From NCBI GenBank assembly GCA_016342685.1, contig JAEINU010000002.1, positions 639,085 to 703,084 on the forward strand: a DNA stretch of 64,000 nucleotides, in the 5' to 3' direction. A program made the position numbers and the translations under genes. The stretch comes from Bacteroidales bacterium (GTDB lineage Bacteria; Bacteroidota; Bacteroidia; Bacteroidales; UBA12077). Positions 1-9,614 of this stretch are shown piece by piece (position 1 is the first letter of the stretch; every line of letters starts with the position of its first letter). Under the pieces are notes generated by a model. The model was not told the DNA's origin and made no database searches. It was given only the letters and a program-made list of their open reading frames with translations.

Positions 1-1901
1 AATGCATCAGATGCAACAAACGATACGTTTACTCCTGGATAGAAATAACTTCTATCATCAGTTCCTAAAGTAGATGTCCAGTCGTAACGACCTGTTAAGT
101 TTAAGAAAACATAATTTTTATAAGAGAATGTGAAATCACCATAATATCCAAAAGTTCTTTTTTGTTCTTCATTTACGAACGTTTCTGGAGTTCCAGTTCC
201 GTTAGAAATATCATAAAAACCAGGAATACTTAAGTTATTTGCTCTAATATAGTTGAAGTAGTACTTATAAGAAGTTGTAGTACCACCAACAATAGCTTTT
301 AAATTAAAGTCCTCATAAAAATCAAAGCTTCCAGTTGCAATCGCATCAGCTATATATGATTCAGTTTTATACTGAGTATCTTCAACAAAAGAACTAATAG
401 CATCCATAGAAGATTTATAATCTGCACTGTATGTTTGAGCAGCTCTCCAATTCTTACCATTACCCCAAGTATTATTCATAGATCCTCTTGCTATGAAATT
501 GATATTCTCAGTAATTTCATAGTTTATGCTAAAGTTTCCAGTTACACGATTAGAATAATCAACATTTCTGTTAGTTCCAATTGCCCAATAAGGATTTTGA
601 TAATATCCATTGTAATAGTTATCAGCATAACCATAGCTTAATGGGTCTTCCCAATTACTATATTTAGATAATGGAACATTTCCTGATGTATTTAAAACAA
701 ACCAATACAATGGACGATCTTGATGACCAATTGTACTACCAGCAACATCAGTCTTATCAGTTAAATAGTTAAATTTAACAGCCATTTCAATTTTACCAAT
801 TTTTTTACTGGCATTGATTCTTAAAGTATTTCTTCTATACTCATCATTAGGAACGATACCTTCAGTTCTTTTGTCGCCAAATGACGCATAAAACTTACTA
901 TCATCGGTTCCACCTTGCATATAGATTGTATTCGTTAGGTTACTTCCTTTTTCAAAAAAATCTAAAAGATTATTTTCTACAGGAGCATAAGGAACCATTT
1001 GATTTGCTACACCATAATCAGAAGCAAAAGAAGGTCCAATCTGACGTAATTGACCATCATAACGAGGTCCCCAGTTTGTATTTTCAATAGGGTTGTATTC
1101 ACCTTCCCAACCTGTACCATATTCGGACTGGAAGTCTGGCATATAAGCTACCTCAGTTATTGTGTAAGCTGAGTTAATACCAACAGTAAATTTATCTGCA
1201 CCTTTACCAGATTTAGTTGTAACGATAACAGCACCATTACTACCACTAGAACCGTAAAGCACAGCAGCATTTGCACCTTTAAGGATGTTAATAGTTTCAA
1301 TGTCATTTGGATTTAAATCATCAAATGCACCTGTTGAAGCAACAGAACCATCAATTACAATTAATGCACTATTACTTTTAGAGATAGAACGCATACCTCT
1401 TAATAAAATCTGGCTATTAGGATTAACACCGTTATCCTGAACGTTAATCTGCAAACCTGCAACCTTACCAGCTAAAGCTGAAGCAGCTCTGTCTGGAGAA
1501 GCTTGTAATAATTCTTCACCTGTAACTCGCTCTGTTTGATAAGCTACCTCTCTCTTTTCTCTTTTAATACCAAAAGCAGTTACTACTACTTGTTCCATTT
1601 CTAGAACATCTGCTTCCATTTGTACATCAATTACTGATTGACCATTGATAGCAACCTCTGTCTTCTTCATACCAACAAAACTGAATTCTAATACTTCAGC
1701 GCTGTTAGGTATAGTTAAAGAGTACTTACCATCTATGTCAGTAGTAGTACCAATAGTAGCGTTACCTTTTACTACAACCGATACTCCAGGTATAGATAAA
1801 CCGTCTTCAACGCCGGTTACGGTACCCGTAATTTGCATCTGTGCCGCCGCTTGAAAACCAACAAACAGCAAGAATGCAAGAAAAATTGTTACTTTTTTCA
1901 T
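1..1901 (-). CDS. SusC/RagA-family TonB-dependent outer-membrane receptor (N-terminal part)
   Basis: About 633 codons are visible and the C-terminus lies outside the window. The start ATG at 1901 opens a signal peptide (MKKVTIFLAFLLFVGFQAAA), followed by a carboxypeptidase-regulatory-like fold (ITGTVTGVEDG...PGVSVVVKG, roughly residues 24-100). A TonB plug domain follows (from about residue 110, VVVTAFGIKREKRE, then NPNDIETINILKGANAAVLYGSSGSNGAVIVTTK), and then the first strands of the beta barrel. This order is the SusC signature. Such receptors import glycans or peptides across the outer membrane together with a SusD lipoprotein, which would lie beyond the left edge. The substrate cannot be told from the sequence. 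Confidence 0.94.
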   Translation of the reverse strand, partial: MKKVTIFLAFLLFVGFQAAAQMQITGTVTGVEDGLSIPGVSVVVKGNATIGTTTDIDGKYSLTIPNSAEVLEFSFVGMKKTEVAINGQSVIDVQMEADVLEMEQVVVTAFGIKREKREVAYQTERVTGEELLQASPDRAASALAGKVAGLQINVQDNGVNPNSQILLRGMRSISKSNSALIVIDGSVASTGAFDDLNPNDIETINILKGANAAVLYGSSGSNGAVIVTTKSGKGADKFTVGINSAYTITEVAYMPDFQSEYGTGWEGEYNPIENTNWGPRYDGQLRQIGPSFASDYGVANQMVPYAPVENNLLDFFEKGSNLTNTIYMQGGTDDSKFYASFGDKRTEGIVPNDEYRRNTLRINASKKIGKIEMAVKFNYLTDKTDVAGSTIGHQDRPLYWFVLNTSGNVPLSKYSNWEDPLSYGYADNYYNGYYQNPYWAIGTNRNVDYSNRVTGNFSINYEITENINFIARGSMNNTWGNGKNWRAAQTYSADYKSSMDAISSFVEDTQYKTESYIADAIATGSFDFYEDFNLKAIVGGTTTSYKYYFNYIRANNLSIPGFYDISNGTGTPETFVNEEQKRTFGYYGDFTFSYKNYVFLNLTGRYDWTSTLGTDDRSYFYPGVNVSFVASDA

Positions 1902-2522
1902 AGATAAAAATTTTAATGGTTAATTTTTAGGAATTAATTTGATCGGAACTATATACATAATTAATTATGTCACCGTATTGTTCTCGGTGCCAAAATCGGG
2001 AAACATCGCTGTCATAATTAATTAAAATCACATAATTCTTCACAATACTCACATGGCTAAAATATTTAGAGTACACCTGAGAAAAAAATTAAATCTAGCT
2101 TAGAATCCTTTTATAGCACATATCCACACTTACGACAATCTTACGGTGTTTATAGATACATTTAAGACACATAAATATTACAGAAACACACTTTTCATAA
2201 CACTTATAGTTTATTATGTGCTTTTTGTAGACTTTTTTTATACTTTTGGATAATTTTATTTGGCGTTCATTTAATATAATTAGTTTTATTTCTTATTTTT
2301 TCTATGTTTGCAACAATATAAAAGCTATTTATTTACTATAAGTGCATTTAATTTTTTACCAATCCTTTTTTTTTTAGATTAACAATGCACTAGAAATAGA
2401 TAATATTTTATTATATCGAAATATGTTTTGAGATTCTTAATTAAACGATGAAGGGTTTTTAAACGTTTGATTAAACTCAATCATTCCTCAATGCAGTTTT
2501 TATAAATTAAAAATCAACTTAA
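1902..2522. other. Intergenic region between divergent genes, no gene seen
   Basis: This 621 bp AT-rich gap separates the leftward receptor gene from the rightward regulator gene, so it should hold both promoters. It contains a perfect 16-bp palindrome, ACATAATTAATTATGT, at 1955-1970, directly followed by a short CACCG/CGGTG hairpin (1971-1989). Both lie about 55-90 bp upstream of the receptor start and could be an operator, but this is only a guess from position. I see no small coding region with convincing features. Confidence 0.5.
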
Positions 2523-3242
2523 ATGAAAATTAAGTGTTTAATTATAGATGACGAACCATTAGCTAGGAAGCTAATTAAAAACCACTTAAGCCATTTTAAA
2601 CAATTTGAAGTAATTTCGGAATGTGAAGATGCAATTTCAGCTGCAGTTATACTTCAAAATACGGATATTGATTTGTTATTTCTTGATATCCAGATGCCTG
2701 AAATAAACGGAATTGATTTTTTAAAATCATTAGTGAAAAAACCTAAAATTATTATTACATCGGCATTTAAAGAATATGCAATCGATGGCTTTAATCTTGA
2801 TGTAATAGATTTTCTCTTAAAACCTGTTACTTTAGATCGTTTTTTTAAAGCAATCAATAAATTTCTGGAATCATCTAATTTTCAACAACCTATCAGCAGC
2901 CAACCAATAGAGAATAGCAAGAAAAATATTGATGATATTTTCATAAAAGACACTAACAAAACTTACAAAATTAACCCTTCGGAAATTCTATACATAGAAG
3001 GGATGAGAGAATATATTAAAATATATACTTTTAAAGAAAATATTATTACTAAAAGTAGTCTAAATAGTTTTATAACAAGATTACCGCAAGATCTATTTAT
3101 TCGGATTCATAAATCATTTATCATAAATATAGAAGCTGTAAGAGCATTTACGAAAACAGTTGTTGAAATTGACAACAAAAAAATCCCTGTTGGAAGAAGC
3201 TATAAAATTGTTGCTATGGACACACTAAATAATGTGAAATAA
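2523..3242 (+). CDS. LytTR-family response regulator
   Basis: This 239-residue protein has an N-terminal receiver domain (IIDDEPLARKLI, then the phospho-acceptor Asp in LLFLDIQMPEING near residue 56, Thr/Ser in IITSAF, Lys in LKPV). The C-terminal LytTR DNA-binding domain starts near residue 140 (IFIKDTNKTYKINPSEILYI) and includes FIRIHKSFIINIEAV and IPVGRSYK. It is 6 nt upstream of a LytS-type kinase gene and the two clearly form a two-component pair (AgrA/LytR style). Upon phosphorylation it should bind direct repeats in promoters. Its target is unknown. It is separate from the stand-alone LytTR proteins at 45-46 kb, which have no receiver. Confidence 0.95.
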   Translation: MKIKCLIIDDEPLARKLIKNHLSHFKQFEVISECEDAISAAVILQNTDIDLLFLDIQMPEINGIDFLKSLVKKPKIIITSAFKEYAIDGFNLDVIDFLLKPVTLDRFFKAINKFLESSNFQQPISSQPIENSKKNIDDIFIKDTNKTYKINPSEILYIEGMREYIKIYTFKENIITKSSLNSFITRLPQDLFIRIHKSFIINIEAVRAFTKTVVEIDNKKIPVGRSYKIVAMDTLNNVK

Positions 3243-3248
3243 TATTCT

Positions 3249-4328
3249 ATGAAAGATATTACTTTTAATGCAAATAGGATCGCCTTGCATCTATTGTATT
3301 GGATATGTTTTACAATCGCATTTCCCTTCTTTTATACTTTATTCTACTATTTTTCCTTTTCAACGGAATTATTAAGACTTCAGTTTATTTCATTACTATA
3401 TGAGCATATATATCTAATTCCAAGCACGTATCTTTTTACATATTATTTAATTCCTCGATTATTATTAAAAAAGAAAGTTTTAACCTTTCTAATAATATCT
3501 CCTTGTACATTAATTATACTTGCTGTTATCGATGATTTAATGAGCATTTATATTTTCATTCCAAAATACATCCCTGAAAGTCTATCTAGTTTTAAAAAAA
3601 TAGCCTTTACCCCTTCTCACATTGCTGTTGTTGGTACCATCCTATATTTTCAAATGCAATTTTTTGCTTCGGTAAAATACCTAAAAGAATATTTTAGTAG
3701 TTATTTCGAAAAGGAAAACTTAAAAAAAGAAATATCAGACACAAAACTTAGCGCCCTTACAATGCAATTGCATCCTCACTTTTTGTTTAATACATTAAAT
3801 AATATTTATTTTCTTTCTCTCGAAAGCAAAAACCCAATCTTACCAAAATCAATAGAAAGAATTTCCAGTATCTTGAGATATACATTGTATGATTGCAATA
3901 ATGCATTGACACAATTACAAAATGAAATAAAAATTATAAATGACTATATCGAATTGGAAAGAATGAGATATTCGAATATTACAATTGAATCTTCGTTCCC
4001 CAAAGATAATGAAAACACATTAATCATTCCTCTTCTGTTATTTACTTTTGTTGAGAATGCATTTAAACATGGAACAAGTAAGGCTATTAAAAATAAGTGG
4101 ATAAAAATGGACTTAAGTATTAAGAACAAAATTCTCCATTTCATTATCTGCAATAGCAAAAGTTTTAACAAAACGAGTAAACAAAATCAGAATGTTGGAA
4201 TTGGCCTTCAGAATGCAAAAAAAAGATTGGATCTATTTTATGGATCAAATAATTATACCCTAACAATTAATGACAATCTAGAAACTTTTGAAATTAATTT
4301 AAAAATTGACTTAAGACACAAGAACTAA
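3249..4328 (+). CDS. LytS/YehU-type sensor histidine kinase
   Basis: This is a 359-residue membrane kinase. The first ~150 residues hold four or five hydrophobic segments (for example LLYWICFTIAFPFFYTLFYY and FLIISPCTLIILAVI). The His_kinase family domain (PF06580 type) follows, with the phospho-accepting His in MQLHPHFLFNTLNNIY near residue 175. An HATPase domain follows with the N-box FVENAFKHG and a glycine-rich segment VGIGLQNAKKRL. It partners the LytTR regulator immediately upstream. The signal it senses is not evident, because the membrane part has no recognisable ligand domain. It ends just before a bidirectional terminator. Confidence 0.93.
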   Translation: MKDITFNANRIALHLLYWICFTIAFPFFYTLFYYFSFSTELLRLQFISLLYEHIYLIPSTYLFTYYLIPRLLLKKKVLTFLIISPCTLIILAVIDDLMSIYIFIPKYIPESLSSFKKIAFTPSHIAVVGTILYFQMQFFASVKYLKEYFSSYFEKENLKKEISDTKLSALTMQLHPHFLFNTLNNIYFLSLESKNPILPKSIERISSILRYTLYDCNNALTQLQNEIKIINDYIELERMRYSNITIESSFPKDNENTLIIPLLLFTFVENAFKHGTSKAIKNKWIKMDLSIKNKILHFIICNSKSFNKTSKQNQNVGIGLQNAKKRLDLFYGSNNYTLTINDNLETFEINLKIDLRHKN

Positions 4329-4334
4329 AAACAG

Positions 4335-4368
4335 AAAAGATCTTAATCAATTAAAAGTAAGACCTTTT
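4335..4368. terminator. Bidirectional intrinsic terminator between convergent genes
   Basis: An 11-bp stem, AAAAGATCTTA paired with TAAGACCTTTT (one A-C mismatch), encloses a 12-nt loop and is flanked by A and T tracts. It lies between the ends of the kinase gene (plus) and the dehydrogenase gene (minus), where one structure can serve both transcripts. Confidence 0.72.
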
Positions 4369-4387
4369 CCGTTAACTATATTTACAA

Positions 4388-5608
4388 TTATTCTTTCCCT
4401 GCTAAATAATCTTTCAAATACGCATATCTCTCAGTAAGCTCTCCGTCTTTTGCAATTGTTGCTCTCTTAACAATCCCTGAATCATCGCTGCCAAATAATG
4501 AAGGATAAACCTTATCTATTAGATTGGCTCCAAAATCGGAAGATGCATTTCTCGGAAGTTCTCCTGGTAAGTTATCAACCGACATTACAGTTATATTTTT
4601 AGAACTAACGAATGGAGGTTCCGCCAATCCAGTAACTGGATTATATCCAAAAAATGGTTCTGCTATTGTTGAAGCCTTTACAGTTGAAGCTATTGGACCA
4701 TCAACATCACAACTTACATCGGCAATTACAGTTATTTTGAATTCAGGATCTAAATAATCTTCTTTTGTTATGAAATTTGGAGATTTCGGATCCCAAAAAT
4801 GACATGCTATAAATATATCAGTAACTTTTGTAAATGGTTTAAAAGCCGATTCGTACTCACCTGGATGTTTGAAAAAATGATGCAAATCAAATTTCATTCC
4901 TCCTTTATGAGCTACATAATGTTCCGGATCAATTCTACAAAGAACAGGTTCGTCAAATTCTTGAGTTAGGAATTCATTAGCTGAAACTTCACGAATATTT
5001 AATTGACTTAAAGTTTCCATTGCCCCCATAGCAACACGACCTCCTCCAGTAACCAGAATTTTCTTCTTTTCAAGTTTAATCTTTTTTAAGCCAGCATACA
5101 TTTCATCCATGTCTTTACATTGATGAGCTGGTTTTAATTCAAAGTTATCAGTTCTAATACCTCTTGCTCGTAATCCATTATAAGCACCTACGATTCCTGC
5201 CCAACGACCAAATGCAACAATTCTTTGTTCATTGAAATCAGTTAAATACTCATAATCGATTAATCTTATTTTTTTCTTAATCACTTCTTGCAACAAACCA
5301 CGATTATATGGTTGCTTTTTTGCAACATGAGAGAAAAACATGTAAGTTTTATCGGCGATTAATGTTTTAGGGTCTACTTCTTTTACTCCTAATAATATTT
5401 CACATTCACTTAAATCTTCTTTCATATTTAAGTCAAGATATTGATATTCTTCATCATGATAACAGCGTATATCACTTGGTTGAACATAAATATCAACGTT
5501 AGGAAATCTTTCAGTTAATTTAACAACCTGCGATGGAGTAACAGGTACACGTTTATCTGGTGGGTTTTTTGTTTCTCGTAAAACACCAATTTGAAGCCTT
5601 TTTGCCAT
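4388..5608 (-). CDS. Saccharopine dehydrogenase-like NAD(P)-dependent oxidoreductase
   Basis: This 406-residue protein belongs to the alanine dehydrogenase/transhydrogenase/Lys1 superfamily. The N-terminal part carries IGVLRETKNPPDKRVPVTP, typical of AlaDh/PNT enzymes. A Rossmann segment near residue 200 reads ILVTGGGRVAMGAMETL, and FFGYNPVTG and VDNLPGELPRNAS match Lys1-type saccharopine dehydrogenases. Lys1 oxidatively cleaves saccharopine to lysine and 2-oxoglutarate; bacterial relatives often have unproven substrates. An in-frame extension of 17 codons upstream is possible, but the conserved N-terminus begins at MAKRLQIG, so I use the ATG at 5608. No lysine-pathway neighbour is present. 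Confidence 0.85.
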   Translation of the reverse strand: MAKRLQIGVLRETKNPPDKRVPVTPSQVVKLTERFPNVDIYVQPSDIRCYHDEEYQYLDLNMKEDLSECEILLGVKEVDPKTLIADKTYMFFSHVAKKQPYNRGLLQEVIKKKIRLIDYEYLTDFNEQRIVAFGRWAGIVGAYNGLRARGIRTDNFELKPAHQCKDMDEMYAGLKKIKLEKKKILVTGGGRVAMGAMETLSQLNIREVSANEFLTQEFDEPVLCRIDPEHYVAHKGGMKFDLHHFFKHPGEYESAFKPFTKVTDIFIACHFWDPKSPNFITKEDYLDPEFKITVIADVSCDVDGPIASTVKASTIAEPFFGYNPVTGLAEPPFVSSKNITVMSVDNLPGELPRNASSDFGANLIDKVYPSLFGSDDSGIVKRATIAKDGELTERYAYLKDYLAGKE

Positions 5609-5687
5609 ATCTAATATTTTTAATTTTAAAGAAAGTCTAAAATTAATTTTTTTTATCAAACAATAACAAAATCAACGAATCATTTTG

Positions 5688-5695
5688 TAACTTTG
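5688..5695 (+). promoter_or_regulatory. Candidate -7 promoter box (TAACTTTG) of tmRNA gene
   Basis: TAACTTTG matches the Bacteroidota -7 consensus TAnnTTTG and lies 12 nt before the mature tmRNA 5' end. No clear -33 TTG was found at the expected distance, so the assignment rests on the -7 box and position only. Confidence 0.4.
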
Positions 5696-5707
5696 CTCCT
5701 CCAATTT

Positions 5708-6107
5708 GGGGTTGTTTTGGTTTTGACGGTAAGGTAAATTGGAATATTAGCATGTCGAGCTTTGTGTTTTGGCTCGTAAATCTCAGAGCTCAACTTTATA
5801 AACGGCGAAAATAACTACGCGCTTGCTGCTTAATCTCACTCAGTGAATTAAACTTAATCCTTCATCTAGGTATGATGGACAAGCTGTTTCTCAAAAAGCC
5901 CTGTTTAGCGGCATTTTGAATATGGAGCATCGTAAAAGTTAAACTAGTGTAGTTAGCACTTCGATGGCTATGCGAAATTAAAGAAGATAAGGTTTAGTTC
6001 GGCTGCTCTTTGCCAGACTATTCTCGAAAATTAATAAAGAGATAAACATGTAGAAAATATTTTAATTTCTTATTCGGACGCGGGTTCGACTCCCGCCAGC
6101 TCCACTA
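5708..6107 (+). ncRNA. ssrA: tmRNA (transfer-messenger RNA)
   Basis: The 5' end GGGGTTG pairs with CAGCTCC at 6097-6103 to form the tRNA-like acceptor stem. The T arm appears as CGCGGGTTCGACTCCCGC close to the 3' end. After discriminator A6104 the genome reads CTA rather than CCA, so CCA would be added enzymatically. A tag reading frame GENNYALAA ending in TAA is found about 100 nt from the 5' end. The RNA rescues ribosomes stalled on broken messages, with SmpB, and marks the product for proteolysis. The length of about 400 nt fits a one-piece tmRNA. Confidence 0.95.
5804..5833 (+). other. tmRNA proteolysis-tag reading frame
   Basis: Codons GGC GAA AAT AAC TAC GCG CTT GCT GCT TAA encode GENNYALAA, the usual Bacteroidota-style tag ending in ALAA recognised by ClpXP-type proteases. 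It is inside the tmRNA, after the alanine carried by tmRNA itself. Confidence 0.93.
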
Positions 6108-6306
6108 CTAGCTCACTCTAATCTCTTTAAAGTGAGCTATTTTACTTTTCGACTAAACACTTTCTCGACAAGATTGTTAATAACTAGTAAGCGCATAGTT
6201 TCTATTATTAATAATATATACTATTTTTGACGATACTAAACTATCTGCATATGTGAATATTAAATATTCACAACTTTTATATTTGACTTAACTTAGATTA
6301 AGGAAC

Positions 6307-7935
6307 ATGACAAAACTTAAATTACAGACACTACCTAGTTTGCTGGAAAACAGCTTTGGTTTATACTCAGATAACAAGGCCTTATCGTATGTAAATCAGG
6401 AGCCCAACACGTATAAAAATCTACAAGTAGAGATTAGTAATACAATTGCATTGCTAAAAGCACAAAATATAAATAAAGGTGATAAAGTTGCCATCTTAAG
6501 TAGAAATATGCCTAATTGGGGAATTGCATTTTTTGCCATTACGTCAATTGGAGCTGTTGCGGTGCCATTACTACCTGATTTTCATGAAAATGAAATCAAA
6601 AATATTATTGAGCATTCCGAAACAAAGTCCATTTTCATATCGAAATTAATGTATCCGAAAATTGAAAATTTTACGTCTTTATTGGATTCCATTATTATAG
6701 TTGATGAGTTCGAAATATTAAAGGCTTCTAGCTCTAATAACGCTGTAACTAACCAAGAACTTTCAGAAATCCAAGAGGATGATCTTGCATCAATCATTTA
6801 TACATCGGGAACTACAGGTAAATCAAAAGGAGTAATGTTAACTCATAAAAACATTGTTTTTGATGCAATACAAGTTTTATCAATTGAACATGTAAAATCA
6901 CATCACCGATTTTTATCTATTTTACCTTTATCGCATACCTACGAAAATACATTAGGATTAGTAATTCCTATCCTTCAAGGTGCTTCTGTATATTATCTTG
7001 AAAAACCCCCTACTCCAAATGCATTGATTCCAGCAATGCAAAAAGTAGAACCAACACACATACTAAGTGTGCCTATGGTAATTGAAAAAATTTATAGAAA
7101 TAAGGTATTACCTACTTTTACAAAAAGCAAAGTTTTATCTGCATTATATAAAATACCAGTTATTCGAAAGATTTTAAACAGACTTGCTGGTAAAAAGTTA
7201 TATGAAACATTTGGAGGCAAACTTGAATTTTTTGGTATTGGAGGTGCTGCTTTAGATCCTGTTGTTGAAAAATTCTTACGTGAAGCCAAGTTTCCTTATG
7301 CTATTGGTTATGGATTAACCGAATCTGCTCCTTTACTCTCTGGTGCTAATGCAAGTACTGTAAAATATAGAGCAATAGGACCTATAATGAAAGGAATTGA
7401 GGTTAAAATAAACAATCCTGATCCCAAAACCGGAGAAGGTGAAGTGTGGGCAAAAGGAGACAATATCATGAAAGGTTATTATAAAGAACCTGAATTAACA
7501 AAAGAAGCAATTACACTAGATGGATGGTTAAAAACAGGAGATCTAGGTTATTTTGATAAAGATAACTTCTTATTTCTTAAAGGTAGAATAAAGAATATGA
7601 TTGTTGGTTCTAGTGGTGAAAATATTTATCCTGAAGAAATTGAATCAGTTATAAATAATTTCAAGTATGTTTTGGAATCTGTTGTTGTTCAGCAAAAAGG
7701 TAAACTGATAGCATTAGTTCACTTTAATACAGAAGAACTGGAAAAACAGTTTCAATATCTAAAAGAAGAAGCTGTTACATTTGCTAAAAATAAATCGGAA
7801 GAGTTAATGATCGAATTACAGGAATATGTTAACTCAAGAGTTAATAAGTTTTCAAGGATTTATGCTGTTGTTCCACAAATTATTCCGTTTGAAAAAACAG
7901 CTACACAAAAAATCAAAAGATATTTATATTATTAA
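6307..7935 (+). CDS. AMP-dependent long-chain acyl-CoA synthetase
   Basis: This 542-residue adenylate-forming enzyme activates a fatty acid with ATP and CoA. Motif A3 IYTSGTTGKSKGVMLTH (near residue 165) binds ATP phosphates. YGLTESAPLLSG is motif A5 (near 335), and TGDLGYFDKDNFLFLKGR is the A7/A8 region (near 415). The C-terminal catalytic lysine region reads EKTATQKIKRYLYY. The size suits the shorter FadD/FAA-like class; the closest neighbours have no lipid link except the SRPBCC protein. It is followed after 17 nt by the DUF2007 gene, suggesting a two-gene transcript. Substrate chain length cannot be read from the sequence. Confidence 0.93.
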   Translation: MTKLKLQTLPSLLENSFGLYSDNKALSYVNQEPNTYKNLQVEISNTIALLKAQNINKGDKVAILSRNMPNWGIAFFAITSIGAVAVPLLPDFHENEIKNIIEHSETKSIFISKLMYPKIENFTSLLDSIIIVDEFEILKASSSNNAVTNQELSEIQEDDLASIIYTSGTTGKSKGVMLTHKNIVFDAIQVLSIEHVKSHHRFLSILPLSHTYENTLGLVIPILQGASVYYLEKPPTPNALIPAMQKVEPTHILSVPMVIEKIYRNKVLPTFTKSKVLSALYKIPVIRKILNRLAGKKLYETFGGKLEFFGIGGAALDPVVEKFLREAKFPYAIGYGLTESAPLLSGANASTVKYRAIGPIMKGIEVKINNPDPKTGEGEVWAKGDNIMKGYYKEPELTKEAITLDGWLKTGDLGYFDKDNFLFLKGRIKNMIVGSSGENIYPEEIESVINNFKYVLESVVVQQKGKLIALVHFNTEELEKQFQYLKEEAVTFAKNKSEELMIELQEYVNSRVNKFSRIYAVVPQIIPFEKTATQKIKRYLYY

Positions 7936-7952
7936 TCATAGTTTTATAAGAG

Positions 7953-8195
7953 ATGACCGATAAAAATGATTTAACCTTGCTATTCACAGGTTCAGAGATT
8001 AATGCAAATGTTTTAAAGGAAATTTTAGAAGACAACCAAATATCTTCACTAGTTAGAAATGACATGAATTCTTCGAAAGCAGCTGGATTTGGTGTTAGTT
8101 TTGGTAGCGAAGCTAATTTATATGTTGCAAATAAAGATATTGAGAATGCTAAAGTACTTTTAGATCAATTCTTAAAGTCATTTGAAAATAAATAG
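7953..8195 (+). CDS. DUF2007 domain protein (putative signal-transducing protein)
   Basis: This 80-residue protein has the DUF2007 pattern: LLFTGSEINANVLKEILEDNQISSLVRND, then a short beta hairpin and LYVANKDIENAKVLLDQF. The fold is a small ferredoxin-like alpha/beta unit found in many Bacteroidota and Proteobacteria; its function is not established. It follows the acyl-CoA synthetase gene closely and is probably cotranscribed. Confidence 0.82.
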   Translation: MTDKNDLTLLFTGSEINANVLKEILEDNQISSLVRNDMNSSKAAGFGVSFGSEANLYVANKDIENAKVLLDQFLKSFENK

Positions 8196-8331
8196 CTAGT
8201 AATTACGGGAACTTCTTTTTCCTTTGTTAAATATAGTTAGTTTAGTATTCTCTACATTTAATAACTGGTATTTTTATACTCTAAAACAAAAGTCTATTTT
8301 TATTGTTACGAATCAAAACAATAATAATTAA

Positions 8332-8784
8332 ATGTATAGTATAAAGCGCAGTCAAAAAATCCCTCTTAACTTAACAAAAGCGTGGAATTTTTTCTCTAAA
8401 CCCGAAAATCTAAAATTAATCACTCCTAAAGACCTTAGTTTTAAGATACTTTTTAGATCAGATGCTGGAGAAATGTACCCTGGAATGATTGTTTCATATA
8501 CTATAAGTCCATTGTTTCATATAACATTAAAATGGACAACTGAGATAACTCAAGTAAAAGAAAACAAATACTTTATTGACAACCAAATAAATGGCCCTTA
8601 CAAAATTTGGCATCACGAACATCACTTTAAAGAAACCGAAAATGGTATTGAAATGAGAGATATCTTATTTTATGAAATGCCTTTAGGATTTATTGGTAGA
8701 TTTTTACATAAAATATTTATTAGAAAAAAAATCGAAGAAATTTTCAGCTACCGAGCTAATAAAATAAAAGAGCTTTTTGGATAA
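8332..8784 (+). CDS. SRPBCC (START-like) family protein
   Basis: A 150-residue protein with the START/Bet v 1-like pattern of cell-division-inhibitor/polyketide-cyclase relatives: KIPLNLTKAWNFFSKPENL at the start, HHEHHFKETENGIEMRDILFYEMPLG in the middle, and a basic helix at the end (FIRKKIEEIFSYRANKIKELF). The fold encloses a hydrophobic cavity, but no ligand can be named. A bidirectional terminator overlaps its last codons. Confidence 0.8.
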   Translation: MYSIKRSQKIPLNLTKAWNFFSKPENLKLITPKDLSFKILFRSDAGEMYPGMIVSYTISPLFHITLKWTTEITQVKENKYFIDNQINGPYKIWHHEHHFKETENGIEMRDILFYEMPLGFIGRFLHKIFIRKKIEEIFSYRANKIKELFG

Positions 8785-8806
8785 ACCAAAAAGCTCTTTT
8801 ATTTTA
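8765..8806. terminator. Bidirectional intrinsic terminator
   Basis: A perfect 16-bp stem (TAAAAGAGCTTTTTGG with CCAAAAAGCTCTTTTA) encloses a 5-nt loop and is followed by ATTTT. It begins inside the end of the SRPBCC gene and lies before the end of the convergent sigma factor gene, so it can end both transcripts. Confidence 0.88.
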
Positions 8807-8822
8807 ATTTTTTATAGTTAGT

Positions 8823-9326
8823 TTATTGAAAATCTTTTAAACTTTTCATTAGTTTCTTTCGAGTAAAGAATATTCTACTTTTCACTGTTCCAATTTTTAA
8901 ATCAAGTTCTTCGGCGATTTCTTTATATTTATATCCTGCTAAAAACATTTTAAAAGGATCCTTGAAGTCGTCCTGCAAACTATCAATCTGCTTAAGAATC
9001 TCCTGAGTGTTATATTCATTATCAGGCGTGCTTGAGAATGAACTATTTGACATATTAAGAAAATACATATTTTTAGTAGTATCACTATGCGTATTTTCCT
9101 TTTGCTGTTTACGATAATTATTAATGAACGTATTTTTCATAATAGTAAACGCCCATGCTTTTAGATTAGAGTATCCAATAAATTTATCTCTGTGAGACAA
9201 TGCTTTAAAATAGGTTTCCTGTAAGAGATCCTGAGCAGCTTCTTTATCAGAAGTCAAACTCATTGCGAACCTTGAAAGTTTAGTTTCTAAACTTATAAGT
9301 TGATGATTAAATTCTACTGCTGTCAT
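8823..9326 (-). CDS. ECF RNA polymerase sigma factor
   Basis: This 167-residue protein has region 2 with AAQDLLQETYFKALSHRDKF and LKAWAFTIMKNTFINNYRK, and region 4 with MFLAGYKYKEIAEELDLKIG followed by TVKSRIFFTRKKL, a helix-turn-helix that would read the -35 element. The ATG at 9326 gives the usual N-terminus; 27 upstream in-frame codons are not conserved-looking. No anti-sigma gene is adjacent, so this resembles orphan Bacteroidota ECF factors. Terminates toward a shared hairpin. Confidence 0.9.
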   Translation of the reverse strand: MTAVEFNHQLISLETKLSRFAMSLTSDKEAAQDLLQETYFKALSHRDKFIGYSNLKAWAFTIMKNTFINNYRKQQKENTHSDTTKNMYFLNMSNSSFSSTPDNEYNTQEILKQIDSLQDDFKDPFKMFLAGYKYKEIAEELDLKIGTVKSRIFFTRKKLMKSLKDFQ

Positions 9327-9556
9327 AGTTGTATGTTTTAATAATATTCTTAAACAAATATACGACAGTAAATACCTATTTAGCAAATAATTGAACTCCA
9401 CCCCCATCCAAAAAAACGCCTATTCTAAATAAGAAATAGAACAAAAAACATTGATATTTAGGCATTCTGTTACCTTTTTACCCCTAACTTCTAAATTAAA
9501 TATTAATGTCTTTTTTTTGTTTAATGATTGTGTTAACAAACTAACACTTAAATAAA

Positions 9557-9585
9557 CAAAAATCCCGCTTAAAACTAAGCAGGAT
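9557..9585 (-). terminator. Intrinsic terminator of the MerR/B12 regulator gene
   Basis: On the minus strand ATCCTGCTT pairs with AAGCGGGAT (one G-T pair), with a short AGTTTT loop and a following TTTTTG tract, 30 nt after the stop codon of the regulator gene. Confidence 0.75.
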
Positions 9586-9614
9586 AGACTATTACATTTA
9601 TATTTTTAAAATAG

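Noticed and set aside
435-1854. Several plus-strand reading frames of 68-70 codons inside the SusC region
   Set aside because: They lie opposite a clear receptor reading frame with signal peptide, plug and barrel, and show no domain of their own.
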